This document shows, piece by piece, positions 1 through 7,630 of a stretch of 64,000 bases of DNA. How positions within the stretch are numbered: the stretch's first letter is position 1; every line of letters begins with the position of its first letter. Source of the DNA: Chryseobacterium herbae (GTDB taxonomy: Bacteria > Bacteroidota > Bacteroidia > Flavobacteriales > Weeksellaceae); assembly GCF_025154075.1 (NCBI RefSeq), contig NZ_JAOAMU010000005.1, forward strand, positions 303,749-367,748, given 5' to 3'. Under the pieces are notes generated by a model, which saw only the letters and a list, made by a program, of their open reading frames with translations, made no database searches and was not told the DNA's origin. The position numbers and the translations under genes were made by a program.

Positions 1-204
1 AAAGCAAAACTTCAGCAGAGTTTCGAAGTAGGGCAGAAGTTACTGGATAACAGAAAGAAATATGCTGATAAAATGCAGCAGGTGATTCCTTGTCAAAAAG
101 TATTGAAACTATTCCAGTCTGAGGGCATGATGAGAGATAAAATGAATGAAAGAAAACCTCACAGCGGGCATGACAATACGGCAAGGCCCAAACAAAACCC
201 ATAA
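1..204 (+). CDS. C-terminal fragment of a small helical protein
   Basis: An open frame runs from the first base to a TAA at 202-204 and encodes 67 residues rich in Lys, Gln and Met, with helix-forming repeats such as KLLDNRKKYADKMQQV and a polar tail. The start lies outside the window. A 15-bp hairpin terminator follows 23 bases later, so this is the last gene of its unit. The composition recalls the small periplasmic helical proteins that Flavobacteriia keep beside ECF sigma factors (Spy/CpxP-like). That is an inference from composition only; the sigma-factor partner, if any, would lie to the left of the window. Confidence 0.6.
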   Translation, partial: KAKLQQSFEVGQKLLDNRKKYADKMQQVIPCQKVLKLFQSEGMMRDKMNERKPHSGHDNTARPKQNP

Positions 205-226
205 TAGTTTATTTTTTTAATGTTGG

Positions 227-259
227 ACGGCTCTCACAAAATTTTTTTGTGAGAGCCGT
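227..259. terminator. Strong hairpin, likely bidirectional terminator
   Basis: A perfect 15-bp inverted repeat (arms 227-241 and 245-259, loop TTT) contains the GC core CGGCTCTCAC and internal A and T runs. It separates the upstream fragment from the next secreted protein gene. Confidence 0.8.
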
Positions 260-277
260 TTAGTGTTTACGAATTGC

Positions 278-285
278 TATTTTTG
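278..285 (+). promoter_or_regulatory. -7 box TATTTTTG upstream of 305
   Basis: TATTTTTG matches the Bacteroidetes -7 consensus TAnnTTTG. It lies 19 bases before the ATG at 305 and downstream of an in-frame GTG at 263, which excludes the GTG as the start. The -33 element is weak (TTTA at 259-262). Confidence 0.55.
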
Positions 286-304
286 CGCAAAAAAAATATA
301 TCTA

Positions 305-1321
305 ATGAGAAAACTGATGCAGCTGGCATTTATTTTTGGAGCTATTATCGCTTTTGCGCAAACGAAAGAAGTCATAAAATTCAGAGGGAACATTTTGAAT
401 TATACCGAAAATCCTTATGCATTTTTCAAGGTGATTGATCAGAGAGAGGATAAGCAGATCGGTACGTTGCCTTTCGGAGAGCAGAAAGAAATGAAGGAGG
501 TTGTTTTTCCTTCAACACCAGATGCTGATTTTTCCGCCTGGTATTTAAAAAGCAATCAACCCGGTAAATTAACTGATTTTTTTTTGGTTTTAAAAAAACT
601 GAAACTTTCAACAGGAGAGTCCGACGGTAAGAAGACAGAAGGGAAGATGGATTTTTCTGCCCAGACCTTTGCTAAAACGGGAGATAAATACCAATTCCTG
701 TATAAAAAAGATACCGTGTTTACTTTTTATGATAAAGAGGTCTCCGAATTAATGGTGAAAAATATTCCGGCGGTTTTTTCTGCTTTCATCAAAAAAGCAT
801 ATTCATTAAATCCTGCAGGAAATAAAGTGGGGTTAAACGGTCTCGAAGATTACAGTACACTTGTGAAAAATAATTATGCTGCTTTAAAAGGGAAACCATT
901 AAAAGACGGAATTTATCTGGATTATATTTCTTTCTTTAATCAGACTCCGGAACCGGGAGATTATGTTTTGGAGAGCAACAGTAAAGGAGACATCACAAAA
1001 GCAGTCAAGGAGGAAAATGGAAAAAAGACTAAGATTTCCGCTTATAAAATGTTTGCATACGTGGAGAAAGGGAAGGTCCGCAAAAGCACCTTCTCGGGAT
1101 TTATGGATCTTGATCAGGACGAAAACGGATTTTATGTTTTAGGCAATCGTGGCCATATTTTTCCTGTACAATCCAACAGTGCTTATGGGATGTTTGGCCT
1201 CATTGGAGGAGTTGCCGGTGCTATTGAGCAGAGAGCAAGACAGAAGAAAATGAAGAGCGGCGATGTGCAGAAAATTTACATTGATCCATTGACCGGAGAA
1301 TACGACTTTTCCGAAGAATAG
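305..1321 (+). CDS. Secreted protein of unknown function
   Basis: Encodes 338 residues beginning with a clear Sec signal peptide: MRKLM, a hydrophobic stretch LAFIFGAIIAFA, then a probable cleavage after AFAQ. I do not recognise a family. The mature part is mostly alternating strands and turns. Near the C-terminus is a Gly-rich hydrophobic segment (FGLIGGVAGAI, about residue 300), followed by a basic stretch and an acidic tail (DFSEE). It may be a periplasmic or outer-membrane-associated protein with one short membrane-seeking helix. The ATG at 305 is preferred over the GTG at 263 because a -7 box lies between them and because it places the signal peptide at the very N-terminus. It is monocistronic, with a terminator before it and lepA's own promoter after it. 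Confidence 0.75.
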   Translation: MRKLMQLAFIFGAIIAFAQTKEVIKFRGNILNYTENPYAFFKVIDQREDKQIGTLPFGEQKEMKEVVFPSTPDADFSAWYLKSNQPGKLTDFFLVLKKLKLSTGESDGKKTEGKMDFSAQTFAKTGDKYQFLYKKDTVFTFYDKEVSELMVKNIPAVFSAFIKKAYSLNPAGNKVGLNGLEDYSTLVKNNYAALKGKPLKDGIYLDYISFFNQTPEPGDYVLESNSKGDITKAVKEENGKKTKISAYKMFAYVEKGKVRKSTFSGFMDLDQDENGFYVLGNRGHIFPVQSNSAYGMFGLIGGVAGAIEQRARQKKMKSGDVQKIYIDPLTGEYDFSEE

Positions 1322-1373
1322 TAAATTATTTAATACAATGAATATAAGAGAGATAAAATGTCTCGCTTTTTTT

Positions 1374-1381
1374 TATCTTTG
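1374..1381 (+). promoter_or_regulatory. -7 box TATCTTTG of lepA
   Basis: TATCTTTG matches TAnnTTTG exactly and ends 19 bases before the lepA ATG at 1401. No good TTTG -33 box is visible at the usual distance. Confidence 0.6.
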
Positions 1382-1400
1382 CAAATTACAACGTTCTTAA

Positions 1401-3197
1401 ATGAAAAACATACGAAATTTTTGCATAATCGCTCATATTGACCACGGTAAAAGTACTTTGGCAGACCGTCTTTTGGAGTATACCAATACAGTTACTCAGA
1501 GAGAACTGCAGTCTCAGACCCTGGATGATATGGATTTGGAGAAAGAACGTGGGATCACCATCAAGTCTCACGCGATCCAGATGGATTATGAGTTTAAAGG
1601 AGAAAAATATATCTTAAACCTTATTGATACCCCGGGACACGTAGACTTTTCTTACGAAGTTTCCCGTTCTATCGCTGCCTGTGAAGGTGCTCTTCTTATT
1701 GTAGATGCGGCACAGAGTATCCAGGCGCAGACCATCAGTAATCTTTATCTGGCATTAGAAAATGATTTGGAAATTATTCCAATTCTGAATAAAATAGATC
1801 TTCCATCCGCAAACCCTGAAGAAGTTACCGACGAAATTATGGGACTTTTAGGATGTAAATACGAAGATGTTCTTAGAGTTTCAGGGAAAACAGGTGAGGG
1901 CGTTCATGATTTGCTTGAGCAGATTGTACACCGAATTCCTGCGCCGGTTGGAGATCCGGATGCTCCGTTACAGGCATTGATCTTTGACTCTGTTTACAAC
2001 CCGTTCAGAGGGATTGAAGCATATTTCAAAGTGGTAAACGGAAGTATTTCTAAAAACGAGAAAATTAAATTTTTCGCGACAGGAAAAGAGTATGGCGCTG
2101 ATGAAGTAGGAACTTTGAAACTAAAGCAGGTGCCGAAAAAGACGATCGAATGTGGTGATGTAGGCTATATTATTTCAGGGATTAAAGATGCAAGAGAAGT
2201 AAAAGTGGGTGATACCATTACCTCTTTTGTGAATCCTGCCGCTGCTGCGATTGACGGTTTTGAAGAAGTAAAACCAATGGTTTTTGCCGGAATTTATCCT
2301 ATTGAATCTGAAGATTTTGAAGAATTGAGATTCTCATTGGAAAAATTAAGACTGAATGATGCTTCTCTGGTTTTCGAACCGGAAAGTTCTGCAGCACTTG
2401 GTTTTGGTTTCCGTTGCGGATTCTTAGGAATGCTTCACATGGAAATCGTACAGGAACGTCTTGAAAGAGAATTTGATATGAACGTTATTACTACGGTTCC
2501 CAACGTTTCATACCACGGATATTCTAAAAAAGAACCTGAAATTACAATTCTGATCAACAACCCGTCGGAAATGATTGATCCCAATCTTCTGGATAGAGTT
2601 GAAGAACCTTATATTAAAGCTTCTATTATTACTAAATCCGACTTCGTTGGTGCTGTAATGACGCTTTGTATTGAAAAAAGAGGGGAGATCGTTAACCAGA
2701 GTTATTTAACGGCGGATAGAGTAGAATTAACATTTAATATGCCTTTGGCAGAAGTTGTTTTCGACTTTTATGACCGTCTGAAATCTATTTCTAAAGGATA
2801 TGCATCATTCGATTATTCTCCAATCGGAATGCGTTCTTCTAAATTGGTTAAAATGGATATTCTGATCAATGGAGATATGGTAGATGCCCTTTCTTCACTG
2901 ATTCACGACAGTAATGCCTATTATATTGGTAAAAAGATGTGTGAAAAACTTCGTGAACTGATTCCTAGACAGCAGTTTGATATTGCAGTTCAGGCAGCAT
3001 TGGGAGCGAAAGTGATCGCCAGAGAAACCATCAAAGCATTAAGAAAAGACGTTACCGCAAAATGTTACGGAGGAGATATCTCCAGAAAACGTAAACTTCT
3101 TGAAAAGCAGAAAGAAGGTAAAAAGAAAATGAAGCAGATTGGTAGAGTAGAAGTACCGCAATCAGCGTTCATGGCAGTATTAAAACTAAACGATTAA
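1401..3197 (+). CDS. lepA: Elongation factor 4 (LepA), ribosome-associated GTPase
   Basis: Encodes 598 residues, the normal length for LepA/EF4, a cytoplasmic translational GTPase that binds the ribosome and affects translocation and initiation under stress. Visible motifs are the G1 loop AHIDHGKST (residues 11-19), the switch II DTPGH (about 75-80), NKID (129-132) for guanine recognition, the EF-G-like domains, and the LepA-specific basic C-terminal domain with GGDISRKRKLLEKQKEGKKKMK near residues 555-580. It has its own -7 box and a terminator, so it is a single-gene unit here. Nothing is missing or unusual. Confidence 0.97.
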   Translation: MKNIRNFCIIAHIDHGKSTLADRLLEYTNTVTQRELQSQTLDDMDLEKERGITIKSHAIQMDYEFKGEKYILNLIDTPGHVDFSYEVSRSIAACEGALLIVDAAQSIQAQTISNLYLALENDLEIIPILNKIDLPSANPEEVTDEIMGLLGCKYEDVLRVSGKTGEGVHDLLEQIVHRIPAPVGDPDAPLQALIFDSVYNPFRGIEAYFKVVNGSISKNEKIKFFATGKEYGADEVGTLKLKQVPKKTIECGDVGYIISGIKDAREVKVGDTITSFVNPAAAAIDGFEEVKPMVFAGIYPIESEDFEELRFSLEKLRLNDASLVFEPESSAALGFGFRCGFLGMLHMEIVQERLEREFDMNVITTVPNVSYHGYSKKEPEITILINNPSEMIDPNLLDRVEEPYIKASIITKSDFVGAVMTLCIEKRGEIVNQSYLTADRVELTFNMPLAEVVFDFYDRLKSISKGYASFDYSPIGMRSSKLVKMDILINGDMVDALSSLIHDSNAYYIGKKMCEKLRELIPRQQFDIAVQAALGAKVIARETIKALRKDVTAKCYGGDISRKRKLLEKQKEGKKKMKQIGRVEVPQSAFMAVLKLND

Positions 3198-3201
3198 TAT
3201 A

Positions 3202-3236
3202 AAAAGACCGGTAAGAAATTACCGGTCTTTTATTTT
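3202..3236 (+). terminator. Rho-independent terminator after lepA
   Basis: A 13-bp perfect stem (3202-3214 with 3219-3231, GAAA loop, core GACCGGTAA) is followed by TATTTTTT. The A run on the other side may also make it serve the minus-strand gene ending at 3237. Confidence 0.9.
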
Positions 3237-3446
3237 TTAGAAAGTTCGTTGTTTCTCTGTAAGATTGGCTTGTATCACCAATGCTCCGAGACCAAGAATC
3301 ACTTCGGCAATGCCTAATGTTCTGATAAGATTGATCCCGCATACGAGACATTCAGGTTCCGGGAAAGGCTTTTTCCCCACAACGATGATCAAAACTCCTC
3401 CTATGATAATAATGACCACGATAAAGGCTCTTAATAATGTTTTCAT
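3237..3446 (-). CDS. Small two-helix membrane protein, unknown
   Basis: Encodes 69 residues: MKTLLR, then a hydrophobic helix (AFIVVIIIIGGVLIIVV, residues 8-24), a short loop with CLVC (CxxC-like Cys34/Cys37), and a second helix (LGIAEVILGLGALVI). The tail is polar. Two membrane spans with a Cys pair in the connecting loop suggest a small inner-membrane protein, perhaps with a disulfide. No family is recognised. It is convergent with lepA and shares its terminator. The frame is clean and the start ATG is well placed, but a gene this short is only moderately secure. Confidence 0.55.
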   Translation of the reverse strand: MKTLLRAFIVVIIIIGGVLIIVVGKKPFPEPECLVCGINLIRTLGIAEVILGLGALVIQANLTEKQRTF

Positions 3447-3544
3447 GATGGTATAAATTTTTATTTTCTATACCAAAGTTGAGCATATCTGCCTTGAAAT
3501 CTACAAGGGAAATCACTGTTTCATGGAAGAGGTTTCTCCGGTTT

Positions 3545-4177
3545 TTATTTCTTTCTGGTGAATTTTATTTCCATGCTTTTGTGTTCTTTTCCTGTTTTAG
3601 AGTCAGGGCCGTACATTTCCATGGTGTGGTTATTATCGTCAGTAAATATATATACTTCTCTGAAATCACATTCTTTTCCGGGTCTTGCAGGATCAGCCAT
3701 TTTTCCTTTGAATTCAAGGGATTTTTTAGCAGCATCCCATTCACCCTCTGCGTGCATAATACCTGTTCCCATATTATCTATCCAGGTGCTTACAAATTTT
3801 TTCTTTGCATTGTCATAGCCCATCAGGCTCATCCCTTCAAATGGCATTCCCATAAAGCTTCCTTTGTAATTGCTTTGCTGATAACGTCCTCCAAAAATCA
3901 TTTTATTGGTAGATTCAGCCTGGCTCGTAATAGGTTTTCCACCGGCTTCCATCCACATGGTTGAAGCTCCTGTCCAGTTTCCGTCGTATTTTGCCAGCAT
4001 TTTGTGAAGCTCTCCAGGTGTAGCATAGTCCATCCAGGCCTTCATAGCGGTTACAGAATCTACAGGTTTCCATTCCGTAGAATCCGTTTTGGATGAACTT
4101 TTTTCTGTCACGGGTTTCCCTTTCTCACAGGCGGTCAGAAGAAAAGTGACTGAAAATAATAACAATAGATTTTTCAT
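3545..4177 (-). CDS. DUF1579 family lipoprotein
   Basis: Encodes 210 residues with a lipoprotein signal (MKNLLLLFSVTFLLTAC, lipobox LTAC, lipidated Cys17). After a polar Ser/Lys linker comes a beta-rich domain with GNWTG, ESTNKMIFGGRYQ and STWIDNMGTGI, typical of DUF1579. These proteins are predicted to form a small calycin-like barrel, and no activity is established. It stands alone on the minus strand, divergent from the nrtR-type gene, and the 121-bp gap between them holds the nrtR promoter and operator. There is no sign that it belongs to the ADP-ribose regulon. Confidence 0.85.
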   Translation of the reverse strand: MKNLLLLFSVTFLLTACEKGKPVTEKSSSKTDSTEWKPVDSVTAMKAWMDYATPGELHKMLAKYDGNWTGASTMWMEAGGKPITSQAESTNKMIFGGRYQQSNYKGSFMGMPFEGMSLMGYDNAKKKFVSTWIDNMGTGIMHAEGEWDAAKKSLEFKGKMADPARPGKECDFREVYIFTDDNNHTMEMYGPDSKTGKEHKSMEIKFTRKK

Positions 4178-4246
4178 AATTAGTTAATTTTAAGTGGGTT
4201 AATGTGAAATAAAGTTAGTTAATTTTATTATGCAGTCAATTGTTTT

Positions 4247-4289
4247 TTTGATGTCATTTATAAATTGTACCTTTGTGTATTCATAACGC
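4247..4289 (+). promoter_or_regulatory. nrtR promoter with overlapping predicted NrtR operator
   Basis: A -33 box TTTG (4247-4250), 17-bp spacer and -7 box TACCTTTG (4268-4275) precede the ATG at 4299. The 15-bp imperfect palindrome GTGTATTCATAACGC (4275-4289) begins on the last base of the -7 box and would cover the start of transcription. The same arrangement occurs at 5192-5237, so autoregulation by the encoded repressor is inferred. Confidence 0.75.
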
Positions 4290-4298
4290 AAATTAACT

Positions 4299-4976
4299 AT
4301 GCAGGCAATAAAAGTTGCGGTAGACGCCGTCATTTTCGGGTACTTTGATAAGCAGGATCTTCAGCTCCTATTAATCAAAAGAAAGATCGAGCCATTCAAA
4401 GGTGGCTGGGCGCTTCCAGGAGGTCTCGTGCTGGATGATGAAAACCTGGATGATGCGGTTAAAAGAGAATTACACGAAGAAGCAGGCATAAAGCCCGATT
4501 TTCTGGAACAACTCTATACTTTTGGCAACGTAGGCCGCGACCCAAGGAATAGGGTGGTTTCAGTGGCTTATTTGGGCCTTGTGAACCCATCTTATCATGA
4601 ACTCTTTGCCGATTCTGATGCGGAAGATGCACAGTGGTTCAGTGTGAATAAACTTCCCAAATTGGCTTTTGACCACCAGAGCATCATTGATATTGCGTTA
4701 AAAAGACTTCGTACCAAGATCCAGTACCAGCCGATCGGTTTTAATCTTCTCAATGAAGAATTTCCTTTTTCAGACCTTGAAAATCTATACAGAACCATCG
4801 TCGGACGTGAAATTGACCGTAGAAACTTCCGTAAAAAAATCATGAGCTATGGCCTGCTTAACGAAACCAACAACGTTAAAAAAGAAGGCAGCGGCAGACC
4901 CGGAAAATTGTTTACATTCAATCAGGAGAAGTATGAAGAATTCGAAAAAGAAGGCTTCTATTTCGAAATCAAATAA
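4299..4976 (+). CDS. nrtR: NrtR-type regulator: Nudix domain plus winged helix
   Basis: Encodes 225 residues. The N-terminal half is a Nudix domain with an intact box: G42, E48, R56-E57-L58, E60-E61, G63 (pattern GX5EX7REUXEEXGU). The C-terminal half (about 150-225) resembles the winged-helix DNA-binding domain of NrtR regulators (FSDLENLYRTIVGREIDRRNFRKKI, then GRPGKLFTFN). NrtR proteins repress NAD-related genes and are released by ADP-ribose or related Nudix ligands; in many Bacteroidetes homologues the ligand is a sugar derivative. Here the downstream genes make or consume ADP-ribose, which favours ADP-ribose. Because the Nudix box is complete, hydrolase activity may remain. Shared 15-bp palindromes at this promoter and the next indicate autoregulation and control of the operon. 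Confidence 0.85.
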   Translation: MQAIKVAVDAVIFGYFDKQDLQLLLIKRKIEPFKGGWALPGGLVLDDENLDDAVKRELHEEAGIKPDFLEQLYTFGNVGRDPRNRVVSVAYLGLVNPSYHELFADSDAEDAQWFSVNKLPKLAFDHQSIIDIALKRLRTKIQYQPIGFNLLNEEFPFSDLENLYRTIVGREIDRRNFRKKIMSYGLLNETNNVKKEGSGRPGKLFTFNQEKYEEFEKEGFYFEIK

Positions 4977-5168
4977 CCCGTGTTCCAGACTTATTCAGTT
5001 TACATTTACCTCAAAAATCTCTTAATTTTATCATTTAAAACAAATAAACTAAAACTTTAGTTTATTATGTGTTAGTGCTATTTGTGAAAACATTTGTGTC
5101 ATTTGTGTTTCAAATACATTTCAAAATATTCAATTTTTTATATTGATAATCAATAAGTTAATTAGTTA

Positions 5169-5237
5169 GTGTTAAAATAACGCAAATATATTTTGGCTAT
5201 AAAATGATATTGTTTTACATTTGTGTAAGAATAACAC
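5169..5237 (+). promoter_or_regulatory. ADP-ribose operon promoter flanked by two predicted NrtR operators
   Basis: The promoter has TTTG (5192-5195), a 20-bp spacer and TACATTTG (5216-5223). Operator A, GTGTTAAAATAACGC, lies at 5169-5183 just upstream of the -33 box. Operator B, GTGTAAGAATAACAC, lies at 5223-5237 and starts on the last -7 base. Their centres are 54 bp apart, close to five helical turns. Both fit GTGT-n4-ATAAC-R-C, as does the site at nrtR. Operator B sets the start of the next gene at 5242. Confidence 0.78.
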
Positions 5238-5241
5238 AATC

Positions 5242-5784
5242 ATGGATTATACATTACAACATATTATTGATAAATTTCAGAGAAAAGAGAGACTTGAATT
5301 TCTGTTCTTCTGGGGACACACGGTAAAAGATGAGATCACCAAATCATGCTTCAGCCAATGGTTTCCCATTCAGTTTGAAGAAAACGGAATCGTTTATAAA
5401 ACTGCTGAACATTATATGATGGCCGGAAAAGCTAGACTGTTTAATGATCAGGAAATCCTACAGGAAGTTTTAAAATCCGAAACACCTAATGAAGCCAAAA
5501 GCTTAGGAAGAAAAGTGAAGAATTTTGATCCGAAACTCTGGGACGAGCATAAATATGAAATCGTAAAGAGAGCCAATCTTTTGAAATTCTCCCAAAACCT
5601 AAAGTTTCAGAATTTTCTGTTGGCAACTGACGATAAAATTTTAGTAGAAGCCAGTCCTTATGACAAAATCTGGGGAATCGGAATGCTGGAAACAGATGCC
5701 AGAGCCAATGATCCAAAACTTTGGGATGGGGAAAACCTGCTGGGGTTTGCTTTGATGGAGGTAAGAGACGAATTAAGAAGGTAA
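5242..5784 (+). CDS. NADAR domain protein (YbiA-like)
   Basis: Encodes 180 residues, a single NADAR domain. Typical features are FFWGH near the N-terminus, FSQWFPIQF, the conserved TAEHYMMAGKARLF with Glu56-His57, and WGIGM near the C-terminus. NADAR proteins cleave N-glycosidic bonds: YbiA acts on riboflavin-pathway intermediates, and other members remove ADP-ribose from guanine bases in nucleic acid. The neighbours here favour an ADP-ribose substrate. The ATG at 5242 is chosen because the upstream in-frame codons overlap the -7 box and operator. It is the first gene of the operon, 30 bp before the next. Confidence 0.88.
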   Translation: MDYTLQHIIDKFQRKERLEFLFFWGHTVKDEITKSCFSQWFPIQFEENGIVYKTAEHYMMAGKARLFNDQEILQEVLKSETPNEAKSLGRKVKNFDPKLWDEHKYEIVKRANLLKFSQNLKFQNFLLATDDKILVEASPYDKIWGIGMLETDARANDPKLWDGENLLGFALMEVRDELRR

Positions 5785-5814
5785 AAACACAATCACTAAA
5801 CACAAAATAATACT

Positions 5815-6363
5815 ATGGAAAAGACAGAACTTCACTCACAGATATTTCTGATAGAAGATTTCCTGACTTCTGCTGCCTGTGATGAATATATTGCAATGGC
5901 CCAGAAAAAAGTGTTTGAAGAAGCAAAGATCAATATGAATGGGCGCCAGATGATGAGCAAAGGAATTAGGAATAATGATCGACTGATGGTTTTTGATAAC
6001 GATTTAGCAGAAGATCTTTTTAGAAAAGCCGCAGAATTTCTTCCTCAGGAACATGAGAACTATAAGCTTCAGAATTTTAATGAAATGTTCAGAGTGTATA
6101 AATATTCTCCCGGACAGCAGTTCAAAATGCACAGGGACGGAAGCTATATCCGGAATGAAAATGAAAAAAGTTTCTACACATTCCTGATCTATCTGAATGA
6201 TGATTTTGAAGGCGGAGAAACCGAATTTGAAAACCTGTTCACCGTCGCTCCGAAAAAAGGATCTGCATTGGTTTTCTATCATCCGGTAAGACACGAAGGG
6301 AAAATCCTGATAAGCGGAAAGAAATACGTTTTGAGAACCGACGTGATGTATTCCAATAAGTAA
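5815..6363 (+). CDS. 2-oxoglutarate/Fe(II) dioxygenase, prolyl-4-hydroxylase type
   Basis: Encodes 182 residues with a P4H-like double-stranded beta-helix fold. The iron ligands are visible: the HxD pair H106-R-D108 (KMHRDGSY) and a distal His at 160 (RHEGK), with Arg174 (LRTDVMY) or a nearby Lys placed to bind 2-oxoglutarate. FLIYLNDDFEGGETEF is typical of the family. The substrate is unknown; family members hydroxylate proteins or oxidise nucleic-acid bases. In an operon of ADP-ribose-handling enzymes, demodification of protein or nucleic acid is one possibility, but that is inference. Confidence 0.85.
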   Translation: MEKTELHSQIFLIEDFLTSAACDEYIAMAQKKVFEEAKINMNGRQMMSKGIRNNDRLMVFDNDLAEDLFRKAAEFLPQEHENYKLQNFNEMFRVYKYSPGQQFKMHRDGSYIRNENEKSFYTFLIYLNDDFEGGETEFENLFTVAPKKGSALVFYHPVRHEGKILISGKKYVLRTDVMYSNK

Positions 6364-6405
6364 TCATCTGTAAAAAGATAAGCATTTTTATGCTCTTTTT
6401 AATTA

Positions 6406-6420
6406 GCGTAAAAACAACAC
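6406..6420 (+). promoter_or_regulatory. Possible weaker NrtR-like site inside the operon
   Basis: GCGTAAAAACAACAC matches operator B (5223-5237) at 12 of 15 positions and lies 14 bases before the ATG at 6435, in the largest early gap of the operon. The preceding -7 match (TTAATTAG) is poor, so internal promoter activity is uncertain. Confidence 0.35.
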
Positions 6421-6434
6421 AAAAAAATAAAAAG

Positions 6435-6770
6435 ATGGAAGACGAACTAAAACCAAGATTCATCGAGTCATTACAGAGAAACAATGACCAGATCAGAGAA
6501 GACCGTGCACGCACCATCGGAGCAGATTCCGAATTGATCTACAGGCGCAGGGTGGAAGACATTGAACTGAAAATAAAGCGACTGGAGCGAGAGCAGGAAG
6601 GGCTCATTGATATCAGTCCTTTAGACAGAAACAGCTTGACATTTGCTGATTTTCAGCCGGAAGCATTTGTTCAGAAAGATATAGAATATTCATTAACCAT
6701 CAGAAATTTAAATATTCAATTAGAAGTCGCTGTTAAGAGATTTGAATATTTATTCGGTAAAACATTTTAA
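6435..6770 (+). CDS. Small coiled-coil protein of the ADP-ribose operon
   Basis: Encodes 111 residues, highly charged. A long helix with heptad character (RRRVEDIELKIKRLEREQEGL, about residues 37-57) is followed by a second helix (RNLNIQLEVAVKRFEYLFG) near the C-terminus. No enzyme motif is visible. The ATG at 6435 follows an A-rich stretch and is preferred to the ATG at 6390, whose extra residues are coded by the AT-rich leader with the operator-like site. It ends 2 bp before the vWA gene, so the two are probably translated together and may form a complex. No known family is recognised. Confidence 0.7.
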   Translation: MEDELKPRFIESLQRNNDQIREDRARTIGADSELIYRRRVEDIELKIKRLEREQEGLIDISPLDRNSLTFADFQPEAFVQKDIEYSLTIRNLNIQLEVAVKRFEYLFGKTF

Positions 6771-6772
6771 TT

Positions 6773-7627
6773 ATGGGAAGTACAAGATACGATATGGATG
6801 CTCGTTTTGACAGAGCAAGAAAAGCAGGTTACGGATCTAAATCCGCAGGTGAAATTTTCACTCAGAATGCAGAAAGAAGAGCTCATGAATCTATGAACCC
6901 TAAAGGAATTTCTTTCAGAGAATCGAGAGATTCTTCCGTACACCCGAACTCTGTTCCTATCATTTTAGGATTGGATGTGACGGGAAGTATGGGACATATT
7001 CCGCACGAACTTATCAAAGAAGGGCTTCCGAAGTTAATGGGAGGAATTATCCAGGGAGGCGTTCCGGATCCGGCGCTTTTATTTTTAGGAATCGGGGACC
7101 ATGAATGTGATGCTTTTCCTTTACAGGTAGGGCAGTTTGAATCAGGCGATGAGGAATTGGATATGTGGCTGACCCGTACTTATATTGAATCCGGTGGTGG
7201 TGGAAATGCAGGAGAAAGTTATCTGTTGGCATGGTATTTTGCCGCTTTTCATACCAGAACGGATGCATTTGAAAAGAGAAATCAGAAAGGAATTTTGTTT
7301 ACGGTAGGTGATGAGCCCTGTTTAAAAACACTTCCGGCATTCGCCATTAGAGAAATTATGGGAGCGGGACAGCATACTTACACACATTTTGAGTTACTGG
7401 AAGAAGCGAAAAAACGATACGAGGTGTATCACATCAATGTTCTGCATTCTGATCAGGCAATGAGAGCAGATATTGGCTGGAAGGAATTATTAGGACAAAA
7501 CTGTTTATCAATAGCTGATCACAGAGACATTCCGAATGTTATAAAAGGGGTCATCTGCGACAGGTTTAAAAATGAAACGTTCAGACCAACAGAAGGAGGA
7601 GAATTTGATCATATTCAAATGTTTTAA
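6773..7627 (+). CDS. von Willebrand A-like (MIDAS) protein
   Basis: Encodes 284 residues. After a polar N-terminal 60 residues, the strand VPIILGLDVTGSMG contains a MIDAS motif (D68-V-T70-G-S72), followed later by FLGIGDHECD and a Gly-rich loop SGGGGNAGES that fit the remaining metal-site positions. vWA domains use a bound divalent metal to hold a partner protein, often in multi-protein assemblies or with ATPases. No AAA ATPase is nearby; the closest candidate partner is the coiled-coil protein just upstream (2 bp). Its role in ADP-ribose metabolism is not known to me. Confidence 0.75.
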   Translation: MGSTRYDMDARFDRARKAGYGSKSAGEIFTQNAERRAHESMNPKGISFRESRDSSVHPNSVPIILGLDVTGSMGHIPHELIKEGLPKLMGGIIQGGVPDPALLFLGIGDHECDAFPLQVGQFESGDEELDMWLTRTYIESGGGGNAGESYLLAWYFAAFHTRTDAFEKRNQKGILFTVGDEPCLKTLPAFAIREIMGAGQHTYTHFELLEEAKKRYEVYHINVLHSDQAMRADIGWKELLGQNCLSIADHRDIPNVIKGVICDRFKNETFRPTEGGEFDHIQMF

Positions 7628-7630
7628 GTC

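Noticed and set aside
263..304. GTG start giving a 352-aa protein
   Set aside because: A -7 box lies between this codon and the ATG at 305, and the ATG places the signal peptide correctly.
3479..3964. 161-codon plus-strand frame over the DUF1579 gene
   Set aside because: It is antisense to a clear lipoprotein gene and its translation has no domain-like pattern.
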